Origin: Rosenbergiella nectarea
Lineage (GTDB): Bacteria; Pseudomonadota; Gammaproteobacteria; Enterobacterales; Enterobacteriaceae
NCBI RefSeq assembly: GCF_900111105.1
Contig: NZ_FOGC01000008.1
Location: 1-64,000 of the forward strand
Direction: 5' to 3'
Length of the DNA stretch: 64,000 bases
The notes under the pieces were generated by a model that searched no databases, was not told the DNA's origin, and saw only the letters and a program-made list of their open reading frames with translations. Numbering within the stretch: position 1 is the first letter of the stretch; every line of letters begins with the position of its first letter. The position numbers and the translations under genes are program-made. Positions 1-9,948 of this stretch are shown in pieces.

Positions 1-17
1 TTTGAGACAGAATCGGT

Positions 18-94
18 GGAGCGGTAGTTCAGTTGGTTAGAATACCTGCCTGTCACGCAGGGGGTCGCGGGTTCGAGCCCCGTCCGTTCCGCCA
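18..94 (+). tRNA. aspT: tRNA-Asp (GTC)
   Basis: A 77-nt cloverleaf begins GGAGCGG and ends with an encoded CCA. The anticodon GTC lies at 52-54, in the loop of the CTGCCTGTCACGCAG arm, and GTTCGAG marks the T arm. In E. coli the same tRNA-Asp/tRNA-Trp pair follows rrnC and precedes hdfR, so a 5S rRNA gene probably lies just upstream of the window. The symbol rests on that synteny. Confidence 0.97.
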
Positions 95-101
95 CCTTTT
101 T

Positions 102-177
<76 letters not shown>

Positions 178-184
178 GAAAGTA

Positions 185-216
185 AAATCCTTTACAGATG
201 TAAAGGATTTTTTTTT
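185..216 (+). terminator. intrinsic terminator of the tRNA (rRNA) operon
   Basis: An 11-bp perfect stem (185-195 with 200-210) closes an AGAT loop and runs straight into seven T residues. It lies 8 nt after tRNA-Trp. Confidence 0.93.
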
Positions 217-251
217 GCCTAAAATCTACGTATTTCTACGTTACCTCAGTC

Positions 252-286
252 AAAAAGGTGTTATCCGCCTTTCGACGTCTAACACC
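252..286 (-). terminator. intrinsic terminator of hdfR
   Basis: On the minus strand a GGTGTTA/TAACACC stem encloses an inner CGTC-GAAA-GGCG hairpin and is followed by TTTTT (A residues 252-256 on the plus strand). It lies just downstream of the hdfR stop codon. Confidence 0.8.
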
Positions 287-292
287 TACTCC

Positions 293-1117
293 CTAACTAA
301 TACTGACAGGTACATCTATTAACTGTTTTAATTCTTGCAGATGATCACTATTTTGTAGCCAAACTGCGTAAAGCGTTCTCGGAATCAACGGTGAGTTTTC
401 AACTTTAATAAGGTCCGGATACCGTTGATCCCAGTAGTCAGGCAAAAAAGCGCAGCTATTAGTCGAGCCAAGTAATTCTCGCGCTATGTTGGCAGAGGTC
501 GTTGTCAAAAGATATGAGTCATTGATCTCTGCGAGATACTCATCATGGTATTGGAAGTCTGCACCCCATTCGACTTTTATGTAGCGATTTTTCTCACCTT
601 CAATACTGTTCTTCGAACGGAATAAAGCCAAATTCAATGAACCTATAGGTTGGCTGGCTAGTTCGTCCATTTTCGGCGCTTCAGTCGTTATGAGTAAGTC
701 TAGTTGGCGCTCATGTATCTGTTTTACTAATAAGTGTCGCTGTGCGACCCTTGCTTCGATATGGAGCTCGTCATACTCTGTATAGAGTGATTTCAGCCAA
801 TTGGTTAGATAGCCCTCCCATAAGGCTGTACTGGCCCCTACAGACAGCTCATGGTGTTGTAAGGCTAATGCGACATCTTTCTTTGCCTGAGCCCATGTCG
901 ACATCAGTGCGTCGGCGTAGGGCCTTAGCTTCTCGCCTGCAGTCGTCAATCTGATATTATTGCGATGGCGGGTAAATAAGCTGACTCCTAGCTGGTTTTC
1001 GAGCTGTCTAATTCGAAAACTTACCGCCGATTGTGTGAGATATAATGCTTCAGCAGCACGACCAAAGTGTCGTGTACGACTGACTTCCAAGAAAGTTTTC
1101 AGTAATTCAGTGTCCAA
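293..1117 (-). CDS. hdfR: LysR-family regulator HdfR
   Basis: This is a 274-residue LysR-type transcriptional regulator. The N-terminal winged helix-turn-helix spans about residues 1-60 ([20 protein letters not shown]) and the rest is the effector-binding domain. The N-terminus is nearly identical to E. coli HdfR (279 aa), which represses the flagellar master operon flhDC and activates gltBD. The start is a TTG at 1115-1117, with GGAG seven nt upstream; no in-frame ATG gives a better fit. It is divergent from maoP, as in E. coli, and has its own terminator. The C-terminal half is more diverged than the DNA-binding half, so the effector may differ. Confidence 0.93.
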   Translation of the reverse strand: MDTELLKTFLEVSRTRHFGRAAEALYLTQSAVSFRIRQLENQLGVSLFTRHRNNIRLTTAGEKLRPYADALMSTWAQAKKDVALALQHHELSVGASTALWEGYLTNWLKSLYTEYDELHIEARVAQRHLLVKQIHERQLDLLITTEAPKMDELASQPIGSLNLALFRSKNSIEGEKNRYIKVEWGADFQYHDEYLAEINDSYLLTTTSANIARELLGSTNSCAFLPDYWDQRYPDLIKVENSPLIPRTLYAVWLQNSDHLQELKQLIDVPVSIS

Positions 1118-1238
1118 AGTACATCTCCAAAAAAATTTATCGTATCAATTTAAATCTTTTGTTTTACACTTTGTCAAGCCTAACTAATACTCCGCGGCAT
1201 GAACCACACAGCTATTAATAGAAGCAGGAGCGTGTTAT

Positions 1239-1577
1239 ATGGCGGAAAGCTTTGTAACTACCCACCGTTTTTTTGATAATAAGCATTACCCACGTGGATT
1301 CTCCCGTCATGGAGATTTTACGATTAAAGAAGCTCAATTATTAGAACGTCACGGTTTTGCGATGAATGAGCTCGATCTCGCAAAGCGTGAGCCGGCTAAC
1401 GAAGAAGAGAAACAGTTTGTTGAAGTATGTCGCGGACAACGTCCTGCAGAGACTGAAGCAGAAAAAGTATGGTCTAAGTATATGGCTCGCATTAAGCGAC
1501 CTAAACGTTTTCATACCTTATCCGGCGGTAAGCCACAAATGGATGCGGTTGAAGATTATAGCGATAGCGACGATTGA
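1239..1577 (+). CDS. maoP: macrodomain Ori organisation protein MaoP
   Basis: This 112-residue protein matches E. coli MaoP (YifE) along its length (conserved core [13 protein letters not shown] and VCRGQRP, acidic tail DYSDSDD). In E. coli MaoP works with a nearby cis site, maoS, to organise the Ori macrodomain of the chromosome. It is small, soluble, and has no signal peptide or membrane segment. An AGGAGCG ribosome-binding site precedes the ATG. It is divergent from hdfR and convergent with comM, and a shared terminator lies between it and comM. Function is taken from the family. Confidence 0.93.
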   Translation: MAESFVTTHRFFDNKHYPRGFSRHGDFTIKEAQLLERHGFAMNELDLAKREPANEEEKQFVEVCRGQRPAETEAEKVWSKYMARIKRPKRFHTLSGGKPQMDAVEDYSDSDD

Positions 1578-1581
1578 TAGG

Positions 1582-1609
1582 AGGGCTCACCAAGGTGGGC
1601 CCTTTTTTT
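1582..1609. terminator. bidirectional terminator between maoP and comM
   Basis: A 9-bp stem (GGGCTCACC with GGTGGGCCC, one G-T pair, loop AA) is followed by a T tract on the plus strand. The distal end overlaps the comM stop codon at 1608-1610, so it can mainly serve maoP. Confidence 0.85.
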
Positions 1610-3119
1610 ATTGGTACATCTGCGTGAGGTATTGAACGATACGTTCAGTATATCGATAACTTAATGCCTCCTGTAAGGTTTCTCTAGTTATCTCAAGCTC
1701 ACCTTTCAGGTCGGTAATCGTTCGCGCCACTCTTAATATGTGGTGGTAAGTTCTATGGGAAAGCGATAATCGATGTAGACAATCTTTTAACCAATCGCCA
1801 TCCTCTGGTGTTAACTGACAATAGCGTCTGATTGCGCTGTAATCGAGCAAAGCATTCTCTACACCTTGTCGCTTAATCTGACGTGCTCTTGCCAAGCTAA
1901 TTCGAGATCTGACCGTTCGACTAGGCTCATTATCGAGTGACGTTGAGCCGTCCAATGGGGCTGGAACCTCTACAGAAAGTTGAAATCGGTCGATTAACGC
2001 GGCAGAAAGTATCTCTACGCTTTTCCCCAGAGCACTTCTAGTATTCTTAGCCTTCAATTCTGGCGGGGCATAGCAATAGGGAAGGTTCGTTGCTGCCACT
2101 AATTGAAATCTGGCGGGATAGATAACCTGTCTCCCCGCGCGTGATAGCAGAACATAGCCTTGCTCCAATGGTGTTCTTAAGGCATCTAAAGTTTTCTTAT
2201 CGAACTCCAATAGTTCGTCTAAAAAGAGTATTCCCCGATGGGCGAGTGTAATTTCACCTGGCGATTCGGGATGAGTACTCCCGATTAATCCAGCCGCTGT
2301 AATGCTATGGTGTGGGCTTCTAAAAGGACGAGACAAAGGCTGCTCTAGATGACTTTTAGATAAGTTTTCCACTTGGGCAATAGCAATCTTTTCTTCAAGT
2401 GTCAGCTCGGGCAGTATGCTGGGCAGACAACGAGCGAGTGTTGTTTTTCCCGTACCGGGAGGGCCAACCATTAATATACTGTGCCCGCCAGCGGCCGCAA
2501 TCTCCAAGGCGCGTTTAGCGTGATGCTGGCCAACGATGGTCTGTAAATCAATACTCGGGGACTCAGGTTTTTTTGTTGAAACCATCAGTTTTTTAGACGA
2601 TAAAATGACCTCGTCTTCAAGATAGTGGCAAACTTGCCGAAGGTTCTCTGCATAACGAACAGTACCAGCAGTAAAAATCAACTCTGGTGAAAAGAGTTGT
2701 TGAGCGATAATAATTTGATGTTTTGCATCGGCAGCCGCAAGAATAGCCGAAATAGCGCCCTTACAACTGGTCAGTGAACCATCGAGTGAGAGCCCTGCAT
2801 AAAATTCCACGTTACCATGACGTTTTAACTGGACCTGTCCTGAAGCGATAAGGATCGCGAGGGCTATGGGTAAGTCATAGCCATTTGTGTCACTGAGACG
2901 AGGGCTAGGCGTCAGGCTTAGGGTTATTTTTCTCGTGGGGAAATGATAACCACTATTTTGCACTGCACTACGCACTCGCGCCCTTATACCACGAGAAGTG
3001 CTATCAGAAAGTCCGATCAAGATAAATCCGGGTAGACCCTGGCTGATATCAATCTCAACAGTGACCAGTGTGGCATTCATTCCCACGACATAACGAGTGC
3101 AAACTTCCGCAAGTGGCAT
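1608..3119 (-). CDS. comM: ComM-like AAA+ ATPase (YifB, Mg-chelatase fold)
   Basis: This 503-residue protein of the YifB/ComM family has the usual length (E. coli 506). Known ComM is a hexameric branch-migration helicase that helps integrate DNA during transformation. Visible parts are an N-terminal Lon-like domain (about 1-190), Walker A GPPGTGKTT near residue 215, Walker B ILFLDELLEF, and a C-terminal Mg-chelatase domain. A strong GAGGAGGAA site precedes the ATG. Its place beside ilvL matches E. coli. Oddly, several family-wide motifs are changed. The NLAPADLPKEG segment reads SLTPSPRLSDTNG, and the region that normally reads NPSPTGHY through SGPFLDRFDL has lost most conserved residues. It may be evolving under relaxed or altered selection. 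Confidence 0.88.
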   Translation of the reverse strand: MPLAEVCTRYVVGMNATLVTVEIDISQGLPGFILIGLSDSTSRGIRARVRSAVQNSGYHFPTRKITLSLTPSPRLSDTNGYDLPIALAILIASGQVQLKRHGNVEFYAGLSLDGSLTSCKGAISAILAAADAKHQIIIAQQLFSPELIFTAGTVRYAENLRQVCHYLEDEVILSSKKLMVSTKKPESPSIDLQTIVGQHHAKRALEIAAAGGHSILMVGPPGTGKTTLARCLPSILPELTLEEKIAIAQVENLSKSHLEQPLSRPFRSPHHSITAAGLIGSTHPESPGEITLAHRGILFLDELLEFDKKTLDALRTPLEQGYVLLSRAGRQVIYPARFQLVAATNLPYCYAPPELKAKNTRSALGKSVEILSAALIDRFQLSVEVPAPLDGSTSLDNEPSRTVRSRISLARARQIKRQGVENALLDYSAIRRYCQLTPEDGDWLKDCLHRLSLSHRTYHHILRVARTITDLKGELEITRETLQEALSYRYTERIVQYLTQMYQ

Positions 3120-3390
3120 GATCGTTTCCTCCTCACAGAAGTATGCTTAAAATAAACAGCTCTTCTATCACTCAGATCCTTCATTACGAGTCTCGTCGAT
3201 AAATTAAGTAACAATTGCAGATTATTTGTTTTTTTATGGAATTTAACTTTTAATTAATATTTATCATGGAGTTATCTGAATCTAATGATAATCGCATTCG
3301 GTTGTTAATTAAAAAAACATTGCATCATAGCTAAAAACTATGATAACTCTGTAGGTATTGATTCGATTAAGATGAATATCTGAACTGATT

Positions 3391-3489
3391 ATGAAAGCCC
3401 TTTTACGAGTGATTAGCCTTATTCTCATTAGCGTGGTGGTGATTCTTCTCCCATCCTGCGGGGCTGCGTTCGGAAGAGAAAAGGCTTAA
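3391..3489 (+). CDS. ilvL: ilvGMEDA operon leader peptide IlvL
   Basis: This 32-codon ORF starts at the ATG at 3391 and ends at the TAA at 3487-3489. The peptide begins MKALLRVISLILIS and ends GRESKA-like (GREKA), closely matching E. coli IlvL. It is rich in the three control amino acids, with six Leu, four Ile and four Val codons including a run of three Val. Ribosome stalling at these codons when charged branched-chain tRNAs are scarce disfavours the terminator at 3513-3547 and lets transcription enter ilvG. Confidence 0.95.
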   Translation: MKALLRVISLILISVVVILLPSCGAAFGREKA

Positions 3490-3512
3490 AAATCAAGTCA
3501 TAATCTAAAGAA

Positions 3513-3547
3513 AACCCCCGCACTTAATAGTCCGGGGGTTTTTTTTT
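3513..3547 (+). terminator. ilvL transcription attenuator
   Basis: The stem AACCCCCG (3513-3520) pairs with CGGGGGTT (3533-3540), has a 12-nt loop and runs into a long T tract. It lies 24 nt after the ilvL stop and about 90 nt before ilvG, the expected place for the 3:4 attenuator hairpin. Confidence 0.93.
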
Positions 3548-3636
3548 GGTCCAAACACAACAAAATAATAAAATCTGAGGCGACAGAATTTCCAGCATAA
3601 AATTCTGTATAACCCAAAAAAGGCAGAGGTTTAGTA

Positions 3637-5283
3637 ATGACTGGAGCGCAATGGGTAGTTCATGCCCTGAAAGGGCAAGGAATTAAGACGGTATTTGGCT
3701 ACCCCGGTGGGGCAATCATGCCTGTGTACGATGCCTTATACGACGGTGGAGTTGAACATTTATTATGCCGGCACGAGCAAGGGGCGGTAATCGCGGCAAT
3801 TGGTTTTGCGCGCGCCACTGGAAAAACCGGCGTCTGCATTGCGACATCGGGGCCGGGAGCGACTAATCTCATTACGGGTCTGGCTGATGCCATGATGGAT
3901 TCAGTCCCAATTGTCGCCATCACAGGCCAAGTCTCTTCGGCGGTGATTGGTACTGACGCCTTCCAAGAAATCGATGTACTCGGGCTTTCTCTGGCTTGTA
4001 CTAAGCATAGCTTCATGGTTCAAAGTGCTGAAGAGTTACCGCAAGTTCTGGCGGATGCCTTTGCGATTGCTCAATCAGGCCGTCCCGGTCCTGTATTAGT
4101 CGACATCCCTAAGGATATTCAACTGGGCGCTGCCGATTTTCAGCCGGTCCTCAGCGCGGTATCTCAAGACAACGCCTCTTTCCTAGGTTCGCTCGACGCC
4201 GCAAAGGATTTACTCCACAAGGCAAAGAAACCGATCGTTTATGTCGGCGGTGGCGTAGGTATGGCTGGCGCGGTCACCGAGCTAAGAGCCTTTTTATCAG
4301 CCACCTCACTGCCTTCAGTGTGTACGTTGAAGGGACTGGGGACAGTCCCCCATAAAGAGCCTACCTACTTAGGAATGCTGGGTATGCATGGTAGTAAGGC
4401 GGCAAATTTAGCGGTACAGGAAAGTGACTTACTGATTGCTATTGGCGCGCGTTTTGATGATCGCGTTACGGGAAAGCTCGATACCTTTGCCCCACATGCT
4501 GCAGTTATCCATATCGATATCGATCCGGCAGAACTCAATAAATTACGTCGGGCACACGTGGGGTTACAGGGAAGCATTGCGGCGATATTGCCCGAGTTGA
4601 CAATGACATTATCGATCGGTTCTTGGGTAGCACATGTCGCAGAACTGAAGAGCGATACTGCGCCAAATTACGATCATCCCGGTGCACCAATTTTCGCCCC
4701 AGCGCTACTTAAGAAACTGGCTGAAAAAATGCCACACAGTGCAGTGGTCACAACCGATGTTGGCCAACACCAGATGTGGGCAGCACAACATATGTTTTTC
4801 AACCAGCCGGAAAACTTCATTACATCAAGTGGGCTAGGCACAATGGGGTTTGGCTTACCTGCAGCGATTGGGGCCCAAGTCGCTCGCCCTGAAGATACCG
4901 TGATCTGTGTGTCGGGTGATGGGTCGATCATGATGAATATTCAAGAGCTGGGAACCATAAAGCGCAAGCAGTTACCGGTCAAAATTCTGCTGTTGGATAA
5001 TCAGCGACTGGGGATGGTACGTCAGTGGCAAGAACTGTTCTTCGAAGAACGTTATAGCGAAACATTGCTGACCGATAATCCGGATTTCCTGATGCTCGCT
5101 CGCGCTTTTGATATCCCTGGCAAAAGTATTAGTAAAAAGGATGAGATCGACGCGGCACTTGATGAATTTTTAAATGCACCGACCGCTTATTTTTTACATA
5201 TTCAGATTGATGAAAACGAAAATGTTTGGCCTCTCGTCCCACCGGGTGCGAGTAACACTAATATGATGGAGAAAAGCGCATGA
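3637..5283 (+). CDS. ilvG: acetolactate synthase II large subunit
   Basis: This 548-residue ThDP-dependent enzyme condenses two pyruvates to acetolactate, or pyruvate with 2-oxobutyrate to acetohydroxybutyrate. It is the first shared step of valine/leucine and isoleucine synthesis. The catalytic Glu47 sits in CRHEQGA, and the ThDP/Mg motif GDGSIMMN plus [11 protein letters not shown] is near the C-terminus. An AGAGG site precedes the ATG. The reading frame is intact, unlike E. coli K-12, where ilvG carries a frameshift. It is first in ilvGMEDA and overlaps ilvM by 4 nt (ATGA). Expression is set by the ilvL attenuator. Confidence 0.97.
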   Translation: MTGAQWVVHALKGQGIKTVFGYPGGAIMPVYDALYDGGVEHLLCRHEQGAVIAAIGFARATGKTGVCIATSGPGATNLITGLADAMMDSVPIVAITGQVSSAVIGTDAFQEIDVLGLSLACTKHSFMVQSAEELPQVLADAFAIAQSGRPGPVLVDIPKDIQLGAADFQPVLSAVSQDNASFLGSLDAAKDLLHKAKKPIVYVGGGVGMAGAVTELRAFLSATSLPSVCTLKGLGTVPHKEPTYLGMLGMHGSKAANLAVQESDLLIAIGARFDDRVTGKLDTFAPHAAVIHIDIDPAELNKLRRAHVGLQGSIAAILPELTMTLSIGSWVAHVAELKSDTAPNYDHPGAPIFAPALLKKLAEKMPHSAVVTTDVGQHQMWAAQHMFFNQPENFITSSGLGTMGFGLPAAIGAQVARPEDTVICVSGDGSIMMNIQELGTIKRKQLPVKILLLDNQRLGMVRQWQELFFEERYSETLLTDNPDFLMLARAFDIPGKSISKKDEIDAALDEFLNAPTAYFLHIQIDENENVWPLVPPGASNTNMMEKSA

Positions 5284-5537
5284 ATCAGCATCAACTCACT
5301 ATCGCCGCAAGTCATCGTCCTGAAGTATTAGAGCGCATCTTACGGGTGGTACGCCATCGTGGATTTGAAATTAAAACCATGCAAATGGCACAAACTCTGG
5401 GGCCCGAGCAGATTAATATCGAAATGACAGTCGCCAGCCACCGTGGTATTGAGTTACTTTCGACACAGCTGACTAAATTAATCGACGTAAACAGCGTTAA
5501 CGTCACACATAATAAAACACAACAAATACGTGCATAA
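5280..5537 (+). CDS. ilvM: acetolactate synthase II small subunit
   Basis: This 85-residue ACT-domain regulatory subunit partners IlvG (E. coli IlvM 87 aa). The fold is visible in the opening [20 protein letters not shown] and the later [13 protein letters not shown]. The start codon overlaps the ilvG stop (ATGA), so the two subunits are translationally coupled. Isozyme II small subunits raise activity but give little valine feedback, which is family knowledge and not visible here. Confidence 0.95.
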   Translation: MNQHQLTIAASHRPEVLERILRVVRHRGFEIKTMQMAQTLGPEQINIEMTVASHRGIELLSTQLTKLIDVNSVNVTHNKTQQIRA

Positions 5538-5553
5538 TCGTAAGGGACAGACA

Positions 5554-6483
5554 ATGAGTACAAAAAAAGCAGAATTCATTTGGTTTAATGGCGAAATGGT
5601 TAAATGGGAAGAGGCTAAAATCAGCGTTATGTCTCACGCCCTGCATTACGGCACTTCCGTATTCGAAGGCGTCCGGTGCTACGATTCGCACAAAGGCCCA
5701 GTGGTTTTCCGCCATCGTGAACATATGCAACGCCTACACGATTCCGCCAAGATTTACCGTTTCCCTATCACGCAGTCTGTCGACGAGTTAATGACAGCAT
5801 GCCGTGAGGTGCTACGTAAAAATAATTTAAAAAGCGCCTATATTCGTCCCTTAGCCTTTGTTGGGGATGTGGGCCTAGGGGTAAACCCGCCAGAAGGTTT
5901 CAGTATGGACGTCATCATTGCAGCCTTTCCATGGGGAGCTTACTTAGGTGCGGAAGCCTTAGAACAAGGTATTGATGCGATGGTTTCCTCTTGGAACCGT
6001 GTTGCGCCGAATACTCTTCCTACTGCAGCGAAGGCTGGTGGGAACTACCTATCTTCATTACTGGTAGGGAGTGAAGCTCGTCGTCATGGTTATCAAGAAG
6101 GCATCGCCTTAGATACTCAAGGTTATATTTCTGAAGGGGCGGGTGAAAACTTATTCGAAGTTAAAGAGGGTGTTTTGTTTACGCCACCATTTACCTCTTC
6201 GGCGCTGCCGGGTATCACTCGCGACGCTATTATCACCCTAGCAAAATCAATGGGTATTGAAGTGCGTGAGCAAGTGCTGTCTCGCGAGTCACTTTACTTA
6301 GCTGATGAAGTCTTCATGTCTGGTACAGCTGCAGAAATTACCCCGGTGAGAAGCGTGGACGGCATTACCGTTGGTGCAGGTAAACGTGGACCTGTGACCG
6401 AGCGCATCCAACAAGCCTTCTTCGGGTTATTCACCGGTGAGACGGAAGACAAATGGGGCTGGTTAGATCCGGTCAACGCATAA
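5554..6483 (+). CDS. ilvE: branched-chain amino acid aminotransferase
   Basis: This 309-residue fold-type IV PLP enzyme, exactly the E. coli length, makes the final transamination to Ile, Val and Leu. The PLP lysine is Lys160 in PTAAKAGGNYLSS. The ATG at 5554 with TAAGGGA upstream gives the conserved start MSTKKAEF; an in-frame ATG 24 nt earlier overlaps the end of ilvM and lacks a ribosome-binding site. It follows ilvM by 16 nt and is followed by a weak hairpin before ilvD. Confidence 0.97.
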   Translation: MSTKKAEFIWFNGEMVKWEEAKISVMSHALHYGTSVFEGVRCYDSHKGPVVFRHREHMQRLHDSAKIYRFPITQSVDELMTACREVLRKNNLKSAYIRPLAFVGDVGLGVNPPEGFSMDVIIAAFPWGAYLGAEALEQGIDAMVSSWNRVAPNTLPTAAKAGGNYLSSLLVGSEARRHGYQEGIALDTQGYISEGAGENLFEVKEGVLFTPPFTSSALPGITRDAIITLAKSMGIEVREQVLSRESLYLADEVFMSGTAAEITPVRSVDGITVGAGKRGPVTERIQQAFFGLFTGETEDKWGWLDPVNA

Positions 6484-6498
6484 CCTTATTCATTTTAT

Positions 6499-6521
6499 AA
6501 CGGGCATGATGTGCCCGTTTT
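6499..6521 (+). terminator. weak hairpin between ilvE and ilvD
   Basis: The 8-bp stem AACGGGCA/TGCCCGTT with a 5-nt loop is followed by only four T residues. It may attenuate or stabilise mRNA ends within the operon and is unlikely to stop transcription fully. Confidence 0.45.
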
Positions 6522-6545
6522 GCTGTTATTTGGAGTAGATTGAGC

Positions 6546-8396
6546 ATGCCTAAGTACCGTTCTGCAACCACCACCCATGGCCGTAATATGGCTGGCGCTC
6601 GTGCCCTATGGCGCGCAACTGGAATGACCGATGATGATTTTGGTAAGCCTATTATCGCCGTCGTAAACTCCTTCACCCAATTCGTCCCGGGCCATGTCCA
6701 TTTACGGGATCTCGGTAAACTGGTCGCGGAACAGATCGAAGCGGCGGGCGGCGTGGCGAAAGAATTTAATACCATTGCCGTCGATGATGGGATCGCGATG
6801 GGGCATGGAGGAATGCTCTATTCCTTACCTTCGCGCGAACTTATTGCTGATTCTGTTGAATATATGGTTAATGCCCACTGCGCTGATGCCATGGTATGTA
6901 TATCAAACTGCGACAAAATCACCCCAGGGATGTTAATGGCGTCAATGCGCCTAAATATTCCCGTCATTTTTGTCTCGGGTGGCCCGATGGAAGCGGGTAA
7001 AACGAAGCTTTCTGATCAAATCATTAAGCTCGATTTGGTTGATGCGATGATTCAAGGCGCCAACCCTAATGTGAGTGATGCCGACAGTGAACAGATTGAG
7101 CGCTCGGCTTGCCCAACCTGTGGGTCATGTTCAGGAATGTTCACTGCCAACTCAATGAACTGTCTGACCGAAGCTTTAGGACTTTCACAACCCGGTAATG
7201 GTTCGCTTTTAGCGACGCATGCCGATCGTGAGCAGTTATTTATTAACGCGGGTAAACGTATTGTTAGTTTGACTAAGCGCTATTACGAGCAAGACGATAG
7301 CAGTGCTTTACCTCGTAATATTGCGTCGAAAGCGGCATTTGAAAATGCGATGACGCTAGATATCGCGATGGGGGGTTCCACAAATACCGTATTACACTTA
7401 CTTGCGGCGGCAAAAGAAGGGGATATTGATTTTGATATTTCCGATATTGATCGTTTATCTCGCCAAGTCCCGCACCTTTGTAAAGTTGCACCAAGCACCC
7501 CAAAATATCATATGGAAGATGTACACCGCGCAGGAGGGGTCATCGGTATCCTTGGTGAGCTTGATCGTGCCGGACTATTGAAAACCGATGTGCCGAATGT
7601 ATTGGGCTCGACGCTGAAAGAGACCTTAGCGCAGTATGACATCATGCTGACTCAGGATGAGGCGATCAAAACCATGTACCGTGCAGGTCCTGCGGGGATT
7701 CGTACTACTAAAGCGTTTTCACAATCTTGCCGTTGGGACACGCTCGATGACGATCGCCAAAACGGCTGTATCCGCGAGCGCCAATATGCCTTCTCACAGG
7801 ATGGCGGACTCGCGGTACTCTACGGTAACTTAGCAGAGAAAGGGTGTATCGTTAAAACTGCGGGCGTAGATGAAGAAATTTTGACCTTCCGTGGTCCAGC
7901 GAAAGTTTACGAAAGCCAAGATGATGCGGTCGAAGCAATCCTCGGCGGTAAAGTTATTGCGGGCGATGTGGTCGTTATCCGCTACGAAGGTCCCAAAGGC
8001 GGACCGGGCATGCAAGAGATGCTCTACCCAACTACCTACTTGAAATCGATGGGACTGGGCAAACAATGCGCCTTAATTACCGACGGTCGTTTCTCTGGCG
8101 GCACCTCTGGGTTATCGATTGGCCACGTCTCACCCGAAGCAGCGAGTGGCGGCATTATCGCGCTGGTGGAAGAAGGCGATATGATTTCGATTAATATTCC
8201 ACAACGTGGGATTACGTTAGATATTAGCGATGCAGAACTCGCAGAGCGCCAAGCCGTACAAGTTCAGCGTGGAGAGCAAGCTTACACGCCAAAAAATCGT
8301 GAGCGTGAAGTCTCGTTCGCATTACGTGCCTACGCATCCTTAGCAACCAGTGCTGACCAGGGTGCGGTGCGTGATAAGAGTAAACTTGGGGGATAA
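6546..8396 (+). CDS. ilvD: dihydroxy-acid dehydratase
   Basis: This 616-residue Fe-S enzyme, the E. coli length, converts dihydroxy acids to the 2-oxo acids for valine/leucine and isoleucine. Cluster and active-site residues are visible in [11 protein letters not shown] (Cys118, Cys122, Lys124) and CPTCGSC near residue 195, with GRFSGGTSG near the C-terminus. The ATG at 6546 gives the family start [17 protein letters not shown] and has GGAG ten nt upstream; a TTG six nt earlier is not needed. It is followed after 4 nt by ilvA. Confidence 0.97.
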   Translation: MPKYRSATTTHGRNMAGARALWRATGMTDDDFGKPIIAVVNSFTQFVPGHVHLRDLGKLVAEQIEAAGGVAKEFNTIAVDDGIAMGHGGMLYSLPSRELIADSVEYMVNAHCADAMVCISNCDKITPGMLMASMRLNIPVIFVSGGPMEAGKTKLSDQIIKLDLVDAMIQGANPNVSDADSEQIERSACPTCGSCSGMFTANSMNCLTEALGLSQPGNGSLLATHADREQLFINAGKRIVSLTKRYYEQDDSSALPRNIASKAAFENAMTLDIAMGGSTNTVLHLLAAAKEGDIDFDISDIDRLSRQVPHLCKVAPSTPKYHMEDVHRAGGVIGILGELDRAGLLKTDVPNVLGSTLKETLAQYDIMLTQDEAIKTMYRAGPAGIRTTKAFSQSCRWDTLDDDRQNGCIRERQYAFSQDGGLAVLYGNLAEKGCIVKTAGVDEEILTFRGPAKVYESQDDAVEAILGGKVIAGDVVVIRYEGPKGGPGMQEMLYPTTYLKSMGLGKQCALITDGRFSGGTSGLSIGHVSPEAASGGIIALVEEGDMISINIPQRGITLDISDAELAERQAVQVQRGEQAYTPKNREREVSFALRAYASLATSADQGAVRDKSKLGG

Positions 8397-8400
8397 GTCG

Positions 8401-9948
8401 ATGGCGACAGCTAAACCCTTGCCTGCTGAGCCATCAGCAGGCGAATATCTTCACGCCATCCTGCGGTCTCCGGTGTACGATGTTGCACAGGTCACTCCGC
8501 TACAAGTGATGAATAAGCTTTCAGATCGTTTGGGTAATACCATCTTGGTCAAGCGTGAAGACCGTCAGCCCGTGCATAGTTTTAAACTGCGCGGGGCTTA
8601 TGCCATGATTGCGGGACTCAGTGAAGAGCAGAAAGCTCGTGGTGTGGTGACGGCCTCAGCAGGAAACCATGCACAAGGTGTTGCACTTTCGGCCGCAAAA
8701 TTAGGTATCAAATCGAAAATAGTGATGCCGCTGGCGACAGCGGATATCAAAGTCGATGCGGTGCGTGATTTTGGCGGAGAAGCACTATTACATGGTGCTA
8801 ACTTCGACGAGGCGAAAGCGAAAGCAATCGAGCTTGCAGCGGATCATGGCCTTACATTTATTCCTCCCTTCGATCATCCTTCAGTCATCGCTGGACAGGG
8901 CACCCTAGGTATGGAGCTGCTGCAGCAAGATGCCCACTTGGACCGTATTTTCGTGCCGGTGGGTGGCGGTGGTCTTGCAGCCGGAGTGGCTGTCTTGATT
9001 AAACAGCTGATGCCTGAAATAAAAGTCATTGCTGTTGAGGCCAGCGACTCCGCTTGCTTGGCGGCTGCGCTGGAAGCCGGGCATCCCGTTGAGCTACCGC
9101 GCGTAGGGCTCTTTGCCGAAGGGGTGGCAGTTAAACGTATTGGTAGCGAAACCTTCCGTTTATGTGAGCAATACATTGATGACATCGTGACGGTCGACAG
9201 TGATGCTATCTGTGCAGCGATGAAAGATCTGTTCGAAGATGTACGGGCGGTCGCGGAGCCTTCTGGTGCGTTAGCCTTAGCGGGAATGAAGAAATATATT
9301 CAACAGCATGGCATCGAAGGGGAACGCTTAGCGCATGTCCTCTCTGGTGCGAATGTTAATTTCCATGGCTTACGCTATGTCTCTGAACGCTGCGAGTTAG
9401 GCGAGCAACGTGAGGCCCTCTTGGCGGTGACGATCCCAGAACAGCAAGGGAGTTTCCTTACCTTTTGCCAAACGTTAGGTGGCCGCTCAATCACTGAATT
9501 TAACTACCGTTATGCCGACGAAGGGAAAGCCTGTATTTTCGTCGGGGTCAGATTGACGCGGGGCGATGAAGAGCGCAAAGAGATCGTTACTCAACTCCAA
9601 AACCATGGCTATCAAGTCGTTGACCTTTCTGATGATGAAATGGCTAAGTTGCATTTACGCTACATGGTGGGTGGACGTCCAAGTAAAGCCCTAGAAGAAC
9701 GCCTCTTCAGTTTTGAGTTCCCTGAGTCACCCGGTGCATTACTCAAGTTTTTGGAGACGCTAGGGACTCATTGGAATATCTCATTGTTTCACTATCGCAG
9801 CCATGGCACCGATTATGGGCGAGTCTTAGCCGGATTCGAACAAAACCCGCGAGAAACGGATTTTGAACCCCACCTCGATGCATTGGGGTATGCGTATCAC
9901 GACGAAACAGAAAATCCTGCATTTAAATTCTTCTTAGCAGGCCAGTAA
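8401..9948 (+). CDS. ilvA: biosynthetic threonine deaminase
   Basis: This 515-residue PLP enzyme turns threonine into 2-oxobutyrate, the committed step of isoleucine synthesis. The PLP lysine is Lys62 in HSFKLRGAY and the phosphate-binding loop is VPVGGGGLAAG. The C-terminal third has two ACT-like regulatory domains, the site of isoleucine inhibition in the family. The ATG at 8401 uses the GGGGG run at the end of ilvD as ribosome-binding site; an upstream in-frame start would lie inside ilvD. It is the last gene of the operon, and its TAA directly abuts the complement of the ilvY stop codon with no gap or terminator. Confidence 0.97.
   Translation: MATAKPLPAEPSAGEYLHAILRSPVYDVAQVTPLQVMNKLSDRLGNTILVKREDRQPVHSFKLRGAYAMIAGLSEEQKARGVVTASAGNHAQGVALSAAKLGIKSKIVMPLATADIKVDAVRDFGGEALLHGANFDEAKAKAIELAADHGLTFIPPFDHPSVIAGQGTLGMELLQQDAHLDRIFVPVGGGGLAAGVAVLIKQLMPEIKVIAVEASDSACLAAALEAGHPVELPRVGLFAEGVAVKRIGSETFRLCEQYIDDIVTVDSDAICAAMKDLFEDVRAVAEPSGALALAGMKKYIQQHGIEGERLAHVLSGANVNFHGLRYVSERCELGEQREALLAVTIPEQQGSFLTFCQTLGGRSITEFNYRYADEGKACIFVGVRLTRGDEERKEIVTQLQNHGYQVVDLSDDEMAKLHLRYMVGGRPSKALEERLFSFEFPESPGALLKFLETLGTHWNISLFHYRSHGTDYGRVLAGFEQNPRETDFEPHLDALGYAYHDETENPAFKFFLAGQ

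Noticed and set aside
3699-4016. Open frames antisense to ilvG and other ilv genes
   Set aside because: They lie wholly inside well supported genes and have no homology or ribosome-binding site.
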